In this document: one piece after another, positions 23,502 through 35,082 of the stretch
Layout of the letters: the number at the start of each line of letters is the position of its first letter
How positions within the stretch are numbered: the stretch's first letter is position 1
The notes under the pieces: model-generated
The model's database searches: none
What the model was told of the DNA's origin: nothing
What the model saw: only the letters and a program-made list of their open reading frames with translations
Assembly: GCF_030272615.1 (NCBI RefSeq)
Contig: NW_026728903.1
Coordinates: forward strand, 312,001-376,000
From: Cryptomeria japonica
Taxonomy: Eukaryota; Streptophyta; Pinopsida; Cupressales; Cupressaceae
Direction of reading: 5' to 3'
DNA: 64,000 nucleotides
Position numbers and translations under genes: made by a program

Positions 23502-23505
<4 letters not shown>
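21561..23505. repeat. AT-rich spacer with a 96 bp tandem duplication
   Basis: No gene or element end was recognised. A diverged tandem pair with a 96 bp period lies at 21,723-21,818 and 21,819-21,905; both start TTTC(A/C)TAGAGA and contain ATTTATAAGA then TTAAGAA. The last part becomes CT-rich toward the microsatellite. Confidence 0.5.

Positions 23506-23545
<40 letters not shown>
23506..23545. repeat. (CT)20 microsatellite
   Basis: Forty uninterrupted bases of alternating C and T lie inside a longer pyrimidine-rich zone (23,340-23,770) with TCTATCTATCTATC and CTCCCTCCTTCCCTCC tracts. Confidence 0.97.
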
Positions 23546-23546
<1 letters not shown>

Positions 23547-23774
23547 ACCTCTCTATATCTCTCTCATTCTCTTTGCACCTATCTCTATCTATCTATCTAG
23601 GTATTTAGATAAATATTTTATGGGGGGAGCAAAAAGTCAGGTAGATATAGATAAGTAGAGATCCCTCTCCGCCTCTCTTTATCTATTTCCCCCCTCTAAA
23701 ATTATTACTATCTCCCCTCTTCCTCTCTCTTTATTCATACATCCCTCCCTCCTTCCCTCCAGCTCTCTACTTAC

Positions 23775-26700
23775 CCCTCAGGACACCATGTGACCCCTTT
23801 TAACATCCTACTACACGACATCACCCCTTAGGACACCATATGACCCCTTAGGATAATATGATGTCCTAAAGGGTCATATGGTGTTCTAACACATGTGTGG
23901 CCCGTGAGGACCACATATGATCCCTCAAGAAACCATATGACCCTTTTTAACATCCTAGTATTTACGACATGACCTCTTAGGACACCATATGACCCCTTAG
24001 GACAATATGATGTCCTAAGTGGTCATATGGTGTCTTAAGGGGTCATATGGTATTCTAACACATGTGTGTCCCGTTAGAACCCTAGAAGACCCCTCAGGAC
24101 ACCATATGACCCTTTATAACATCCTAGTATGTACGACATAACCCCTTAGGACACCACATGAGCCCTAAGGACACCATATGACACCCTAAGGGGTCATATG
24201 GTGTTCTAACACATGTGTGGCTCCTTATGACCCCCTAGAACACTATATGACCCCTTAGGACCATATGATGTCCTAATGGGTCATATGGTGTTTTAACAAG
24301 TGTCCCCCTTTAGGACCTCATATGACCCCTAATGATGCCACGTGACCCCTAACAACACCATATGGCCCCTTAGGACACTATATGAGCCCTCAGGACACCA
24401 TATGACCCCCTAGGTAACTATATGACCCCTTAGGACACCATATGGCCCACTTTAACATCCTAGTACATGACATGACCCCTTAAGACACCATATGAACCCT
24501 TAGGACACCATATGACCCTTTAGTACAATATGATATTCTAAGGGGTCATATGGTGTCTAAAGGAGCCATATGGTGTTCTAACACATGTGTGACCCCTTAG
24601 GACCCCATACGACCCTTAACGACACCATATGACCCCTTAGGACCCCATATGACCCCTAACGATACAATATGACCCCCTAGGACACCTTATGACTCCTTAG
24701 GAAACCATATGACCCCTTTTAGCATCGTAGTACATGACACAACCCCTTAGGACACCATATGACCACTTAAAACACCGTATCATCTCTTAGGACAATATGA
24801 TGTTCTAAGGAGTCATATAGTGTTCTAACACATGTGTGGCCCCTTAAGACACCATATGACACCTTAGCACACTATATGACCCCTCAAGACACCATTTGAC
24901 CCCTTACGACACTATATGACCCCTTAGGACACCATATGACCCCTTTTAACATCTGAGTACACAACATGGCCCCTTAGGACACCTTATGACCCCTAACAAC
25001 AATATGATTTCCTAAGGGGTCATATGGTGTTCTAACACGTGTGTGGCCCCTTAGGACCCCATATGACCCCTAACGATACCATATGACCCATGAGGATACC
25101 ATATGATCCCTAACGACACCATATGACCCATTAGAACACTATATGACCCCTCAAGACACCATATGACCCCTCAAGACACCATATGACCCATTAGGAAACC
25201 ATATGACCCCTAATGACACCATATTACCCCTAACAACATGATATCACCCCTTTTAACATCCTAGTACATGGCATGACCCCTTAGGACACCATATTACATC
25301 CTAAGGGGTCATGTGGTGTTCTAACACACATGTGGCCCTTTAGGACCCTGTATGACCCCTCATGACACCATATGACCCCATATGACCCCTAATGACACCA
25401 TATGACCCTTTAAGACCCCATATGACCCCTAACAACACCATATGACACCTAACAACACCATATGACACCTCGAGACACCATATGAACCATTTTAACATCC
25501 TAGTACATGGAATGACCCCTTATGACACCATATGATGTCCTAAGGAGTCATATTATGTCCTAAGGGATCATATAGTGTTATAACACATGTGTGGCCCCTT
25601 AGGACCCCATATGACCCCTAACGACACCATTTGACCCCTTAAGACATTGTCTGACCTCTTAAGATACCATATGATGTCCTAATGGGTGATATGGTATCCT
25701 GAGGGGTCATATAGTGTCCTAAGGGGTAATATGGTGTCGTTACGGGTCATATGGTGTCTTGAGGGATCCTATGGTGTCGTTAAGGATCATATGGGGTCCT
25801 AGACACCATATGACCCCTTTACAAACAATATGACCTCTTAGGACATCATATTGTCCTAAGGGGTCATGTGGTGTTGTAAGGGGTCATATGGTGTCCAAAG
25901 CGGTCATATTATATTGTTAGGGGTCTTATGGGGTCTTAAGGGACCACACGTGTTAGAACACAATATGACTTGTTAGGACATCGTATGACCCCTTAGGACA
26001 TCATATTGTCCTAAGGGGTTATATGGTGTCCTAAGGGATCATATGGTGTTGTACGGGGTCATATGGTGTCATTAGGGGTCATATGGGATCATAAGGGGCC
26101 ACACATGTGTTAGAACATCATATGAACCCTTAAGATGATGTCCTAATGGGTCATATGGTGTCATTACAGGTCATATCGGGTCCTAAGGGGCCACACATTT
26201 GTTAGAACACCATATGACCCCTTAGGACACCATATGACCCATTAGGACATCATATTGTCCTAAGGGGTCATATGGTGTCCTAAGGAGTCATGTCGTGTAC
26301 TAGGATGTTAAAAGGGGTCCTCTGGTGTTTAGAGTAGTCATATGGCATAGTTAGGGGTCATAAGGGTAACTAAGGGGCCACACATGTATTAGAACACCAT
26401 AGGACCACTTAGGACACCATACGATCGCTTAGAACATCATATTGTTCTAAGGGGTCATATGGTGTCCTTAGGGGTCATGTTGTGTACTAAGATGTTGAAA
26501 GGGGTCATATGCTGTCTTGAGGGGTAATATGGTCTCCAAAAGGGTCGTATGGTGTCGTTAGGGGTCATATTGGGTCATATGGTGTCATTTGGGGTCATAT
26601 GGGTTCCTAAGGGGCTACACATTTGTTAGAACACCATATGACCCCTTGAGACATCATATTATCCTAAGGGGTCATATGGTGTCCTAAAGGGTCGTATGCT

Positions 26701-28007
26701 GTCCTAAGGGGTCATATGGTGTCCTAAGGGGTCATGTCATGGACTAGGATGTTAAAAGAGGTCATATGGTGTCCTAAGGGGTCATGTTGTGTACTAGGAT
26801 GTTAAAAGGGGTCATATGGTGTCCTAAGGGGTCATATAGTGTCCTAAGGGGTCACATTGTGTCGTAAAGGGTCATATAGTGTCCTAAGGGGTCATATGGT
26901 GTTCTAAAAGGTCATATAGTGTCCTAAGGGGTCATATGGTGTTGTTAGGGGTCATGTGAGGTCCTAAGGGGCCACACACATGTGTTAGAATACCATATGA
27001 CCCATTAGGACATCATATTGTCCTAAGGGGTCATATGGTGTCCTAAGGGGTCATGTCGTGTACTAAGATTTTTAAAGGGGGCATATGATGTTCTAATGGA
27101 TCATATGGTGTCTCAAGGACTCCTATAGTGTCATTAGGGGTCATATGGGCTCCTAAGGGGCCACACATGTGTTACAACACCATATGACCCCTTAGGACAC
27201 CATATGACCCATTAGGATCCATCATATTATACTAAGGTGTCATATGGTGTGGTAAGGGGTCATGTCATGTACTAGGATGTTAAAAGGGGTCATATGGTGT
27301 CTTGAGGGGTAATATGGTGTCCAAAGGGGTTATATTGTGTTGTTGGGGGTCACATGGAGTCCTAAGGAGCAACACATGTGTTAGAACACCAAATGACCCC
27401 TTAAAACACCATATGACCCAGAAGGACATCATATTGTCCTAAGGTGTCATATGGTGTCCTAAGGGGTCATGTCATGTACTAGGATGTTAAAAGGGTTCAT
27501 ATGGTGTCCTAAGGGGTCATGTCATGCACTAGGATGTGAAAAGGGGTCATATGATGTTGTGAGGTGTCATATAGTGTCCTAAGGGGTCATATGGTATCTT
27601 TAGGAGTCATATAGGTTCCTAAGGGGTAACACATGTGTTAGAACACCATATGACCCCTTCAGACACCATAAGAGAGAGAAAGAGAGTATTAAAAAGGCTA
27701 AAAGGGGACAAAGAGAGAGAGGTCCTAAAAGGACTTAAGGGGAGAGAGAGAGAGAGTACTAGGATATATGACCCTTTACGACACCATATAACCCATTAAT
27801 ACATCATATTGTCCTAATGGGTCATATGGTGTCCTAAGAGGTCATGTTGTGTACTAGGATGTTAAAACGGGTCATATAGTGTTCTAAGGGGTCATATGGT
27901 GTCCTAGGGAGATCATATGGTGTCATTAGAAGTCATATGGGGTTGTAAGGGGCCACACATGTGTTAGAATGCCATATTAACCCTTAAGACACCATATGAT
28001 CCACTAA
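23775..28007. repeat. 4.2 kb array of degenerate ~20 bp CATATG repeats with a strand switch
   Basis: The basic unit is GACACCATATGACCCCTTAG (20 bp) and its complement CTAAGGGGTCATATGGTGTC. Well over a hundred copies follow one another with drift. Up to about 25,660 most copies read in the first sense; from about 25,670 most read in the second, so the two halves are complementary. Recurrent punctuation gives a higher-order unit of roughly 150-300 bp: TTTTAACATCCTAGTACATG (left half) and its complement (right half), and the palindromic ACACATGTGT joined to GGCCCCTTAG. GA-rich tracts interrupt it at 27,671-27,760. The open frames here are by-products. It could be a satellite-like array or the core of a fold-back element. 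Confidence 0.9.
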
Positions 28008-28072
28008 GGTGAGTGCTAAACTAAGTGTAGAATTGAACCACCCTAGAAAGGGTGTATAATTTGCGATGCTAC
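28008..28072 (-). mobile_element. Remnant of the 3' LTR of the Tat-like element
   Basis: This 65 bp matches 50,541-50,608: both contain GTGCTAAA then AAGTGTAGAATTG, ACCACCCTAG, AAGGGTGTA and end GATGCTACA. On the minus strand it would be the first 65 bases of the LTR (TGTAGCATC). Homology stops at CACTAAGG, where the CATATG array begins, so the rest of this LTR is lost or replaced. The adjacent bases on the internal side read AAAGTGGGG on the minus strand, a possible short polypurine tract. Confidence 0.65.
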
Positions 28073-29215
28073 ATGTAGGCCCCACTTTAGTAGTCATATG
28101 ACACTACATGAATATGGAAGATAAAGTACATAAAAGTAAATATTCATGAAAAAGGATATATCCACAAGTTATCAGACAAAGCCCCCAGTGGTATCTGTAG
28201 TACATAGTTAGGAGCCGCACCCTACAAAACCACATGTTTGATAAAATCACAAAATCACCTAAATACTTACTAAGGAAGGTGATGAAAATTCAAGGGTAGC
28301 TATATGCCCCCCCCTATTTCGACTTGCTAATTTTAGTGAGTTGAAATAGGGTATCATGTTTACCACATCGAATTGTGAAAGAAGATTGATGACAAATGCT
28401 CACAAGAAGATTTGATATAAGATCAAAAGCTAATGGAGAATCATTTGGTAAGAAGGAGGAATAAACATCAATTCCAACACAAAAAAGAGTGTGGGGATTT
28501 GAGAGCTCTCTAACATAAGATGAAAGATTTAAATGGAAACAAATGTAAGAGATGTAATCCAAAAATGCAACTCCATAAAGGAAATTAGAAAATAATGGAG
28601 GATTGAAATGACATCAAAGAGAGATTATTTATAGCAACACTCTTATAAATAAGGCAAGATATCCTCATCAAGGACATGCATGTTCACAAAATAGAAGGGT
28701 TTATTATAAAAGATATTACTCAATGAAGAAAATAAATTGATGAATGATCAAAGACTTCCAACACCAAGGATGAGGTATCAATTAAGGATATGTACTTAAG
28801 ATCCCTATTAGGGATGCTTGTTCCAATATGTGAGAAGGAATTCAAATATGAATACAAATCTGCAATCAATAAGAAATCCTTATAGAAGACACTACTTCAC
28901 AAAGGGGAAATTTTAATCTTAAGAAGGAAACATGTTTGGAACCACTCTTTCCCCCCATATAAATAGGGAAAAGAGATGAGATAGAAATAGGCTATTATAT
29001 TGCTTCCAAAAGTATGATTGCACGTGAAATTGTACCATCATGAATGAAAATCAGCCCCTAGTAAGTGAGTTGCCAATGTCACATATTAATGATGACCAAC
29101 ATAATAGCCATTAATGTTATTTAAAGACATGATATATTGGATGAGGTATTTGAATATGACAACTTAAATGCTCTACTATAAGTGATATTAAAAAAATTTA
29201 TAAGTTGATGAATGT
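28073..29215 (-). other. 3' untranslated region of the Tat-like element
   Basis: It lies between the stop codon of the gag-protease ORF (TAA, plus-strand 29,216-29,218) and the 3' LTR remnant. An 82-codon minus-strand frame at 28,562-28,314 has no recognised motif. No RT, RNase H or integrase sequence is present, which is the basis for calling the element non-autonomous. Confidence 0.5.
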
Positions 29216-29310
29216 TTAAAAATCTTTAGAGAGAGAAAAGTTTGTAGGAGAAGAATAGGCCACTAAGTCATACATTTCTTGCACACAAGAAATCTTAGGA
29301 GAGGGATAAG
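29216..29310 (-). pseudogene. End of the gag-protease ORF, left of Copia-1
   Basis: Without Copia-1 the minus-strand frame ending at 43,917 (TLFSTHSKIPSFSNKTLMN) continues here as YPSPKISCVQEMYDLVAYS and stops at 29,216-29,218. The PSPKISCVQE phrase resembles the repeated SPK units at 46,990-48,470. The last five bases (29,306-29,310, ATAAG) are the Copia-1 target copy. Confidence 0.6.
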
Positions 29311-30377
29311 TGTTAGGACCTGGGAGGCAACTGAGAGGGGGGGTGAATCAGTTGTCTATTAATTTCATCTCAAATATAACTTAATCAAACATGATACTTA
29401 ATACCGGTAAACCAAACTTAATGTTGGTTGATAGATTGATGGTTAGTATTAATACCGATGAAGCTTAATGCATAAAATAGAAATAGAAACAACATCCACA
29501 ACTCATAACATAGAGATTTGTATGTGGAAACTCTATAAGGGAAAAAACCACAATGGGAAACCTTACCCACATTCACATGATACTACTGCAGATAGTATGT
29601 GTATACAAATGGGGTCTGCACATGCAGAAAGGCCAACCGCCTAGAGCTCACTGCTCAATCACAAAATAGGAGTCACACTGACTACAATTGGATGGTTAGA
29701 TCCAATGATAATGTACTACTCAAAGTAGCATCTCCAATGTTGGATTCAGTACCAATTAAGCTCTGATAATCACCTTCAAACCTTCCTTAACCTTCTCTAT
29801 GGTCTGCTCATATGATCTTTAATATTCGCACATTCCATGTTATAATACCATATACCATGCATCGTTATATTCACCTTTTTTATCTCACAAATGAGATCTT
29901 ACATATATACCAAAATCTAAGACCAAATGTGTGGGTTGGCTCACTAATAATATTACAATTAAATCAATTACAAATAAGTCAAGATGTGATGTATCATGTT
30001 GGCTCAATACATTTACAACAATGTCCAATCAATAAATCATCTCCATAACGTGTCATGTTGATCTGGAATAGATAATGCACACTGGTCCATAAACTAGACC
30101 AATTTGCTGGTAATAGCAAATATGTCAACCTGATTAGACCAATAACCAAAATACCAAAACCAAGTATCCAAACCATGTCTTCGACATAACCAAGTGATCT
30201 CCAGATGGTAACAAGTCATCCTTAGTATAGGTGAACAATATAACTTATCGGTGAACAATATACTAGTGACTATGCATAAGTCACTGAACATGTTAGTTCA
30301 ACATAATCATAGATCTCCAGAAGGATAAGTGTTGACATCAATGACAAAACTAATGCAACACATCCATAATACCAAAA
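29311..30377 (-). mobile_element. Copia-1 3' LTR
   Basis: It starts TGTTAGGACC in plus coordinates and ends ACCAAAA at 30,377, where the other LTR has ACCAACA, so its terminal CA is mutated. Length is 1,067 bp. The inner flank reads TATCCCCTTTTGGCATTGAT, whose complement contains the A/G run expected of the polypurine tract next to a 3' LTR. Confidence 0.9.
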
Positions 30378-30559
30378 ATATCCCCTTTTGGCATTGATGG
30401 CAACACTAGATGAAAAAACATCTAAGTGCCAAAAACAGAATACCAAAAACCAAAAACCAACAATCTCCATAATAGATCAATACTAGAAATCAAAACCAAA
30501 ATACAGAGAGTATATGTCTCTCCCCCATTGAATAATCTTTCCCCCTAGGATAATGTTTC
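30378..30559 (-). other. Copia-1 3' untranslated region, left of the chromovirus
   Basis: It holds the likely polypurine tract (complement of CCCCTTTTGG at about 30,382) and AT-rich sequence. It ends with GTTTC (30,555-30,559), one copy of the chromovirus target duplication. Confidence 0.7.
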
Positions 30560-32146
30560 TGATGGGAATGGGTATGGGATAGACTAGCCTAGTCTATGCT
30601 CTTTGATCCTTTCCTTGCATCACTAGGTGTTCTAACCACATCCTAGGGTCTCTAGGACTTCCCTTACTTGTGTAATCCCCTAAAATTTCCCAATCCACCC
30701 ACCAACAACTTGTAATACTTCTCCTAAGGTCTCACCTACTCATGAGATTCAAAAGAACCCTTATTTAGGCTAATAAGGGTTTGGCTTGTCCTACACCTTC
30801 TTAGGTCCTAGCAAGGATAGGATAGGTCTTAGACATGGTTTTCCATCCATTCATGTGCCCCCAGGAGGTTTTAACCTTCCGTTTCCTTACCGATCTCACT
30901 ATTTTGCTTTTTTTCCTACAAAATAGGGCTACAACGAATGTGCCCAATTAGGCCTCTATTCCGGACTTTTAGGGCTCCCTCTTGCAAACAATGCACACAC
31001 TTGTGAATCTTCCCAAAAGGAATACTAATTATTTGTCAAGGGCTCAAATATTTTCCTATTTTTGGGCCTCCAAGTGTTCGTACACTACCCTAGGTGAATT
31101 TTGGAGTTTTTGAGGGTTTTTACAAGGGTTTTAAGGCCTGTCTGGGTCACAGTGATGGTTTGGTGTTCTTACAACCTTGTCTATATTTGTGGAAGCTCCT
31201 CCTTCTCACCACTAGTTTTCCACACACCCCTCTACAACTCCTCCAAAGGGTGCATCCTCCTCTGACCTTCCTTTCTCTCTCAGACCTTTGCAACCTTAAT
31301 GCTTCCTAGTTGGGCACTATCCAGTCTCGCCTAGGAGTGGGTCTTTGGATGGCTTCCCTACATCTTCAAGGGCCCTACTTTCTCTAAGGTAATGTATAGG
31401 GTCTACACTCCTATTCCCCATGGTTTCATGGTGATTCCACAATGGGGATAGGAGTTGTCAACCCATTGACACAAAACAGTCCAAAACTAGACAGTGAAAG
31501 AGTGTTTTAAAAAATATTTACAAAGGACTCAAAACCTGCACAACACACTAAAACTAATTTCTCAAAATGGAAGAGTAAACACAACACAAAGCTCTCAACA
31601 TATTTTAGTCTACAAAACAATCCGTTATCACTCTTTGATGCTCCATTTGTGTCGATTGGCAACAAAATTACAGTCACAGTCAAGGTCTCTTTTCTTGGTC
31701 CATGCAAAAACTAACATCCAACACATCATTTTAGGGCTTGTAACAATATATAGTATTGTTTCCTCAGTTTGTGTGCCAAAATTAGGGTTCTCCATGCTAA
31801 ACTAAGGTTTTTGACCTATTAGGTGGAAAAGTTGCTTGACAACTTTGAAAAGTTGTCATGCAACTTTTTGCAACTTTTGAGCAACTTTTGAAATGTTGCT
31901 TTTCTTGACTCCTAGGCCTACATTGGGCTATCATATGGACACCACCATGCTAAAAGGACCCCAAACTCATCAATGGGACACATACCCTCTCCTCCACAAG
32001 AAACCTTAGCCAAGACTTGAGAACCTACGACCTAAATAAGACCAATGAGCTCATGCCTCTTATTACATTTACAATGGCTTCTTAAAGAAGCAAAACACCA
32101 ACAAAAACCAAAAGGAGGATGACCTTAGAAGGGTGCTCCTACACCA
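30560..32146 (-). mobile_element. Chromovirus 3' LTR
   Basis: The two LTRs align along their length with scattered substitutions and a few small indels. The open frame at 31,094-31,309 recurs at 37,375-37,590 only because the LTRs are duplicates. It includes a stem-prone segment at 31,826-31,895. Confidence 0.95.
31746..31753 (-). promoter_or_regulatory. TATA-like box in the chromovirus 3' LTR
   Basis: The minus strand reads CTATATATTG; the same motif is kept in the 5' LTR at 38,028-38,034. Position and orientation fit an LTR core promoter. Confidence 0.4.
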
Positions 32147-32160
32147 TACTCCCCCTCTAC
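32147..32160 (-). promoter_or_regulatory. Chromovirus polypurine tract
   Basis: On the minus strand GTAGAGGGGGAGTA stands directly before the 3' LTR start TGGTGTAGG. A G/A-rich run at this spot primes plus-strand DNA synthesis in LTR elements. Confidence 0.85.
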
Positions 32161-32166
32161 ACAAAA

Positions 32167-33648
32167 TTAAGGAACTAGGGGAGAAATGAGAGCTGGGTCA
32201 GTACCAAGTTTCTTGAACCTGCTCTCTTCAACCCAAGTGGCTTCAGACTCAGGTTGACCTGCCCATTTCACCAAGTGTTCCATGTAGACCTAGTGTCTAG
32301 TAGACTTTTTCACCCTTGAATCCAAGATCTCCTCTGCTATGGGCTACTTCATTTGAGGTAAGGCATTCACATCCAAGTCCTGCAGTACCTTGGCTTGATT
32401 CTCAGTTTGCCCTGCTATTTCACCCTTGTATAATATCAGATCAACAACATTAAAGACTGGTGATATAGCCAAATCTGAAGGAAGATCAACCTTGTAGGCA
32501 TTCTCACCATATTTTGACAGAATTCTACAAGGTCCTACCCTCTTCATTTGTAGTTTAGTAGGCTTTCCGCTTTGCATTCTAGCTTTGCTCAGATGGACCA
32601 TCACATAGTCACCCACTTTGAATTGAACCTCTCTCCTTTTCTCATCCACTATAGCTTTCAGTTTTTGAGTAGACTCTAGGATGGCTCTCTTGACCTGTTC
32701 TTGGACTTCCTTGATGGTTTGGGTGAAGTCCTCTACTTGCCCACTCTTCATCTCCATGGAACCAAGTTCTCTTAGTTCACACACTCCCCTTAGATGTCTA
32801 CCATAGACAACCTCAAAAGGACTCCTTCTAGTGGTCCTATTTACACTGTCATTGTAGGCATACTCTGCTTGTTGAATGACTAGATCCCATTTCTGCCCAT
32901 ACTCCTTGGTTAGACACCTCAACAAGTTGCCTAACACCCTATTAATGACTTTAGTTTGACCATCAGTTTATGGATGGTAAGCTAAGCTATATGATAAATT
33001 GGTCCCTAGTCTTTTCCATAAGGTTTTCCAAAAATGGCCCATGAACTTGTTGTCCCTATCTGAAACAATACTTAGTGGGAGTCCATGAATCCTTACAATC
33101 TCCTTAAAGAAGAGATGTGAAACATAGCTAGCATCATGAGTAGTTTTACATGGAATGAAATGGCTCATCTTAGAAAACCTGTCTACTACCACATAGATGC
33201 TATCCATACCTATCTTTGTCTTGGGGAGTCCTACTACAAAGTCCATGCTCACACACTCCCAAGGCCTATTTGGGACCAGTAATGGCTGATAGAGGCCTAC
33301 ATTACTTGACCCTCCTTTGGCTCTTTGACACACACCACACTGCTCCACATAGCTTCTCACATCCCTTGGCAATCTAGGCCAATAGTAGTACCTCTGTACT
33401 AGATCCAAGGTTTTATTGATCCCAAAGTGTCCACTTAGACTACCATTGTGTTTCTCTTGTATGAGATTTTCTCTCATGGATCCTCTAGGCACACATAACT
33501 GATTACCTTTGAACAAGAGACCACTTTGAAGAGTGTATTCTGCATACTCACCATGAAAATGATTCTCAAACTCCTTGAAGACCTTGTAGGCTGATGAGAA
33601 GTCTTCATCTACTTCATAGAGGTCCTTGAAACCTTCTATTCCTATGCT
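32167..33648 (-). pseudogene. Chromovirus integrase and C-terminal chromodomain
   Basis: Integrase inserts the cDNA copy into the host genome. The zinc-binding HHCC region is visible (HNGSLSGHFGINKTLDLV, then CGVCQRAKG), then the catalytic core with MDFVVGLPK, VVVDRFSKMSHFIP and VSDRDNKF. YHP is followed by TAA where CAA (YHPQTDGQT) is expected, at about 32,967. The GPCRI/Y-type C-terminal region follows (VGPCRILSKYGENAYKVDLP). After further TAG stops at 32,344 and about 32,290 comes a chromodomain: VYMEHLVKWAGQPESEATWV, with the aromatic-cage layout typical of chromoviruses; it ends at TAA 32,167-32,169. The chromodomain would steer insertion by binding modified histone tails. The stops rule out a full-length product. 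Confidence 0.9.
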
Positions 33649-35082
33649 CTACAATTGTAACTCTTGGGCAATCAACAACTTTCTGCTTAAAGCATCTGCC
33701 ACCTTGTTGAGTTGCCCCTTTTTATGCTTAATGGTAAAGGTAAAGGATTGGAGGTATTCCATCCATTTCAAATGTCTATTGCTAAGCTTCTCTTGAGTGT
33801 TAATGTAACTCAAAGCCTGGTTATCTATGAACACCACAAATTCCTTTGGGAGAAGGTAATGCCTCCACTTTTTGAGAGACTGAACTAGTGCATACAACTC
33901 TAGGTCATAGGCTGAGTACTTCTTCTTTGCTTCATTAAGCTTCTCACTGAAAAATGCCACAGGCCTTCCCTCTTGACTCAATACACCCCCTATTGCAATT
34001 CCACTTGCATCACACTCCAATGTGAATAGTTTGTCCAAAGTAGGTAAGAGTAGGATGGGTTTTGTGGCTACTTCTTGCTTCAATAATTGGAATGCTTTAT
34101 CAGCTTGTTTAGTCCATTTGAACTTAGCTTTAAGGCCTCCTTTTATGGTGTCAAGTACTAGTGCACATATACCACTGAAGTTCTTCACAAACTTTCTATA
34201 GAATTGGGCTAAACCATGGAAACTCCTAACTTCAGTCCTTGATTTAGGGGCAAGCCAATTCAAGATTGCCTCCACTTTTCTTGGATCCATCTTCAAGGTT
34301 CCCTTAGACACCACAAATCCCAAGTAGACCAACTCTTGCTTCAAAAAGTCACACTTCTCTAAGTTGATTGCCAACTTCTCTTCATGCAACCTCTCTAGGA
34401 CTAACCTCAGATGTTCTAGGTGCTCCTCTTTGGTTATGCTATAGATGAGTATGTCATCTAAGTACACCACCACAAACCTATTTGTGAAGTCCTTTAACAC
34501 CTCATTCATCAACCTCATGAAGGTTCTTGGGGCATTGGTGAGTCCAAATGGCATCACAAGCCATTCATACAACCCTTCTATGGTCTTAAAAGTGGTCTTC
34601 CACTCATCACCCTCCTTAATTATAATATGATGATAACCACTTTTAAGGTCCAACTTGGTAAAATACATGGCACCTCCTAAACAGTCCATCAAATCCTCTA
34701 TTCTAGGAATGGGAAATATGTACCTTATGGTGATCCTATTGATTGCCCTTGAATCAGTGCAAAGTCTCCACTTTCCTCCCTTCTTTGATGCTAGCACTAC
34801 CAGGACTGTACATGGGCTGATGCTCTTCTTGATCAGTCCTTGATCCAACAACTCCTGCACTTGCCTTGCCACCTCCTTATTTTGGTCAGGTGTGAGATTA
34901 TATGTAGCTTTATTGGGTAGGGATGCACTGGGAACAAAGTCTATTTGATGGCTAATAGACCTTCTTGGTGGAAGTGTTGCAGGTGCTCCATCACTCACTA
35001 TGTCCTTATACTCTTGCAACATTTGCTTCACCTCCTTGGGTACCTCTGTCTGCAACTTTTCTTCCTCCTCCTTTGGCTTCAC
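33649..35082 (-). pseudogene. Chromovirus reverse transcriptase and RNase H
   Basis: This 477-codon frame contains DSRAINRITIRYIFPIPR, FTKLDLKSGYHHI, MPFGLTNAP and the catalytic YLDDILIYS. RNase H follows with TLECDASGIAIGGVLS, ELYALVQSLKKWRHYL and FIDNQAL, ending HKKGQLNKVADALSRK. It looks catalytically intact within the frame. It is separated from the protease by a frameshift near 35,090 and from integrase by an in-frame TAG at 33,649. The methionine at 35,082 is simply where this frame opens, not a biological start. Confidence 0.92.

Noticed and set aside
23500-23770. Pyrimidine-rich tract as a promoter or splice region
   Set aside because: It is a simple-sequence zone next to a tandem array with no coding region nearby.
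31094-31309. A 71-codon ORF repeated almost exactly at 37,375-37,590, looking like a conserved small gene
   Set aside because: Both copies lie at the same place in the two LTRs of the chromovirus, so the similarity is that of an LTR pair and needs no protein-level explanation.
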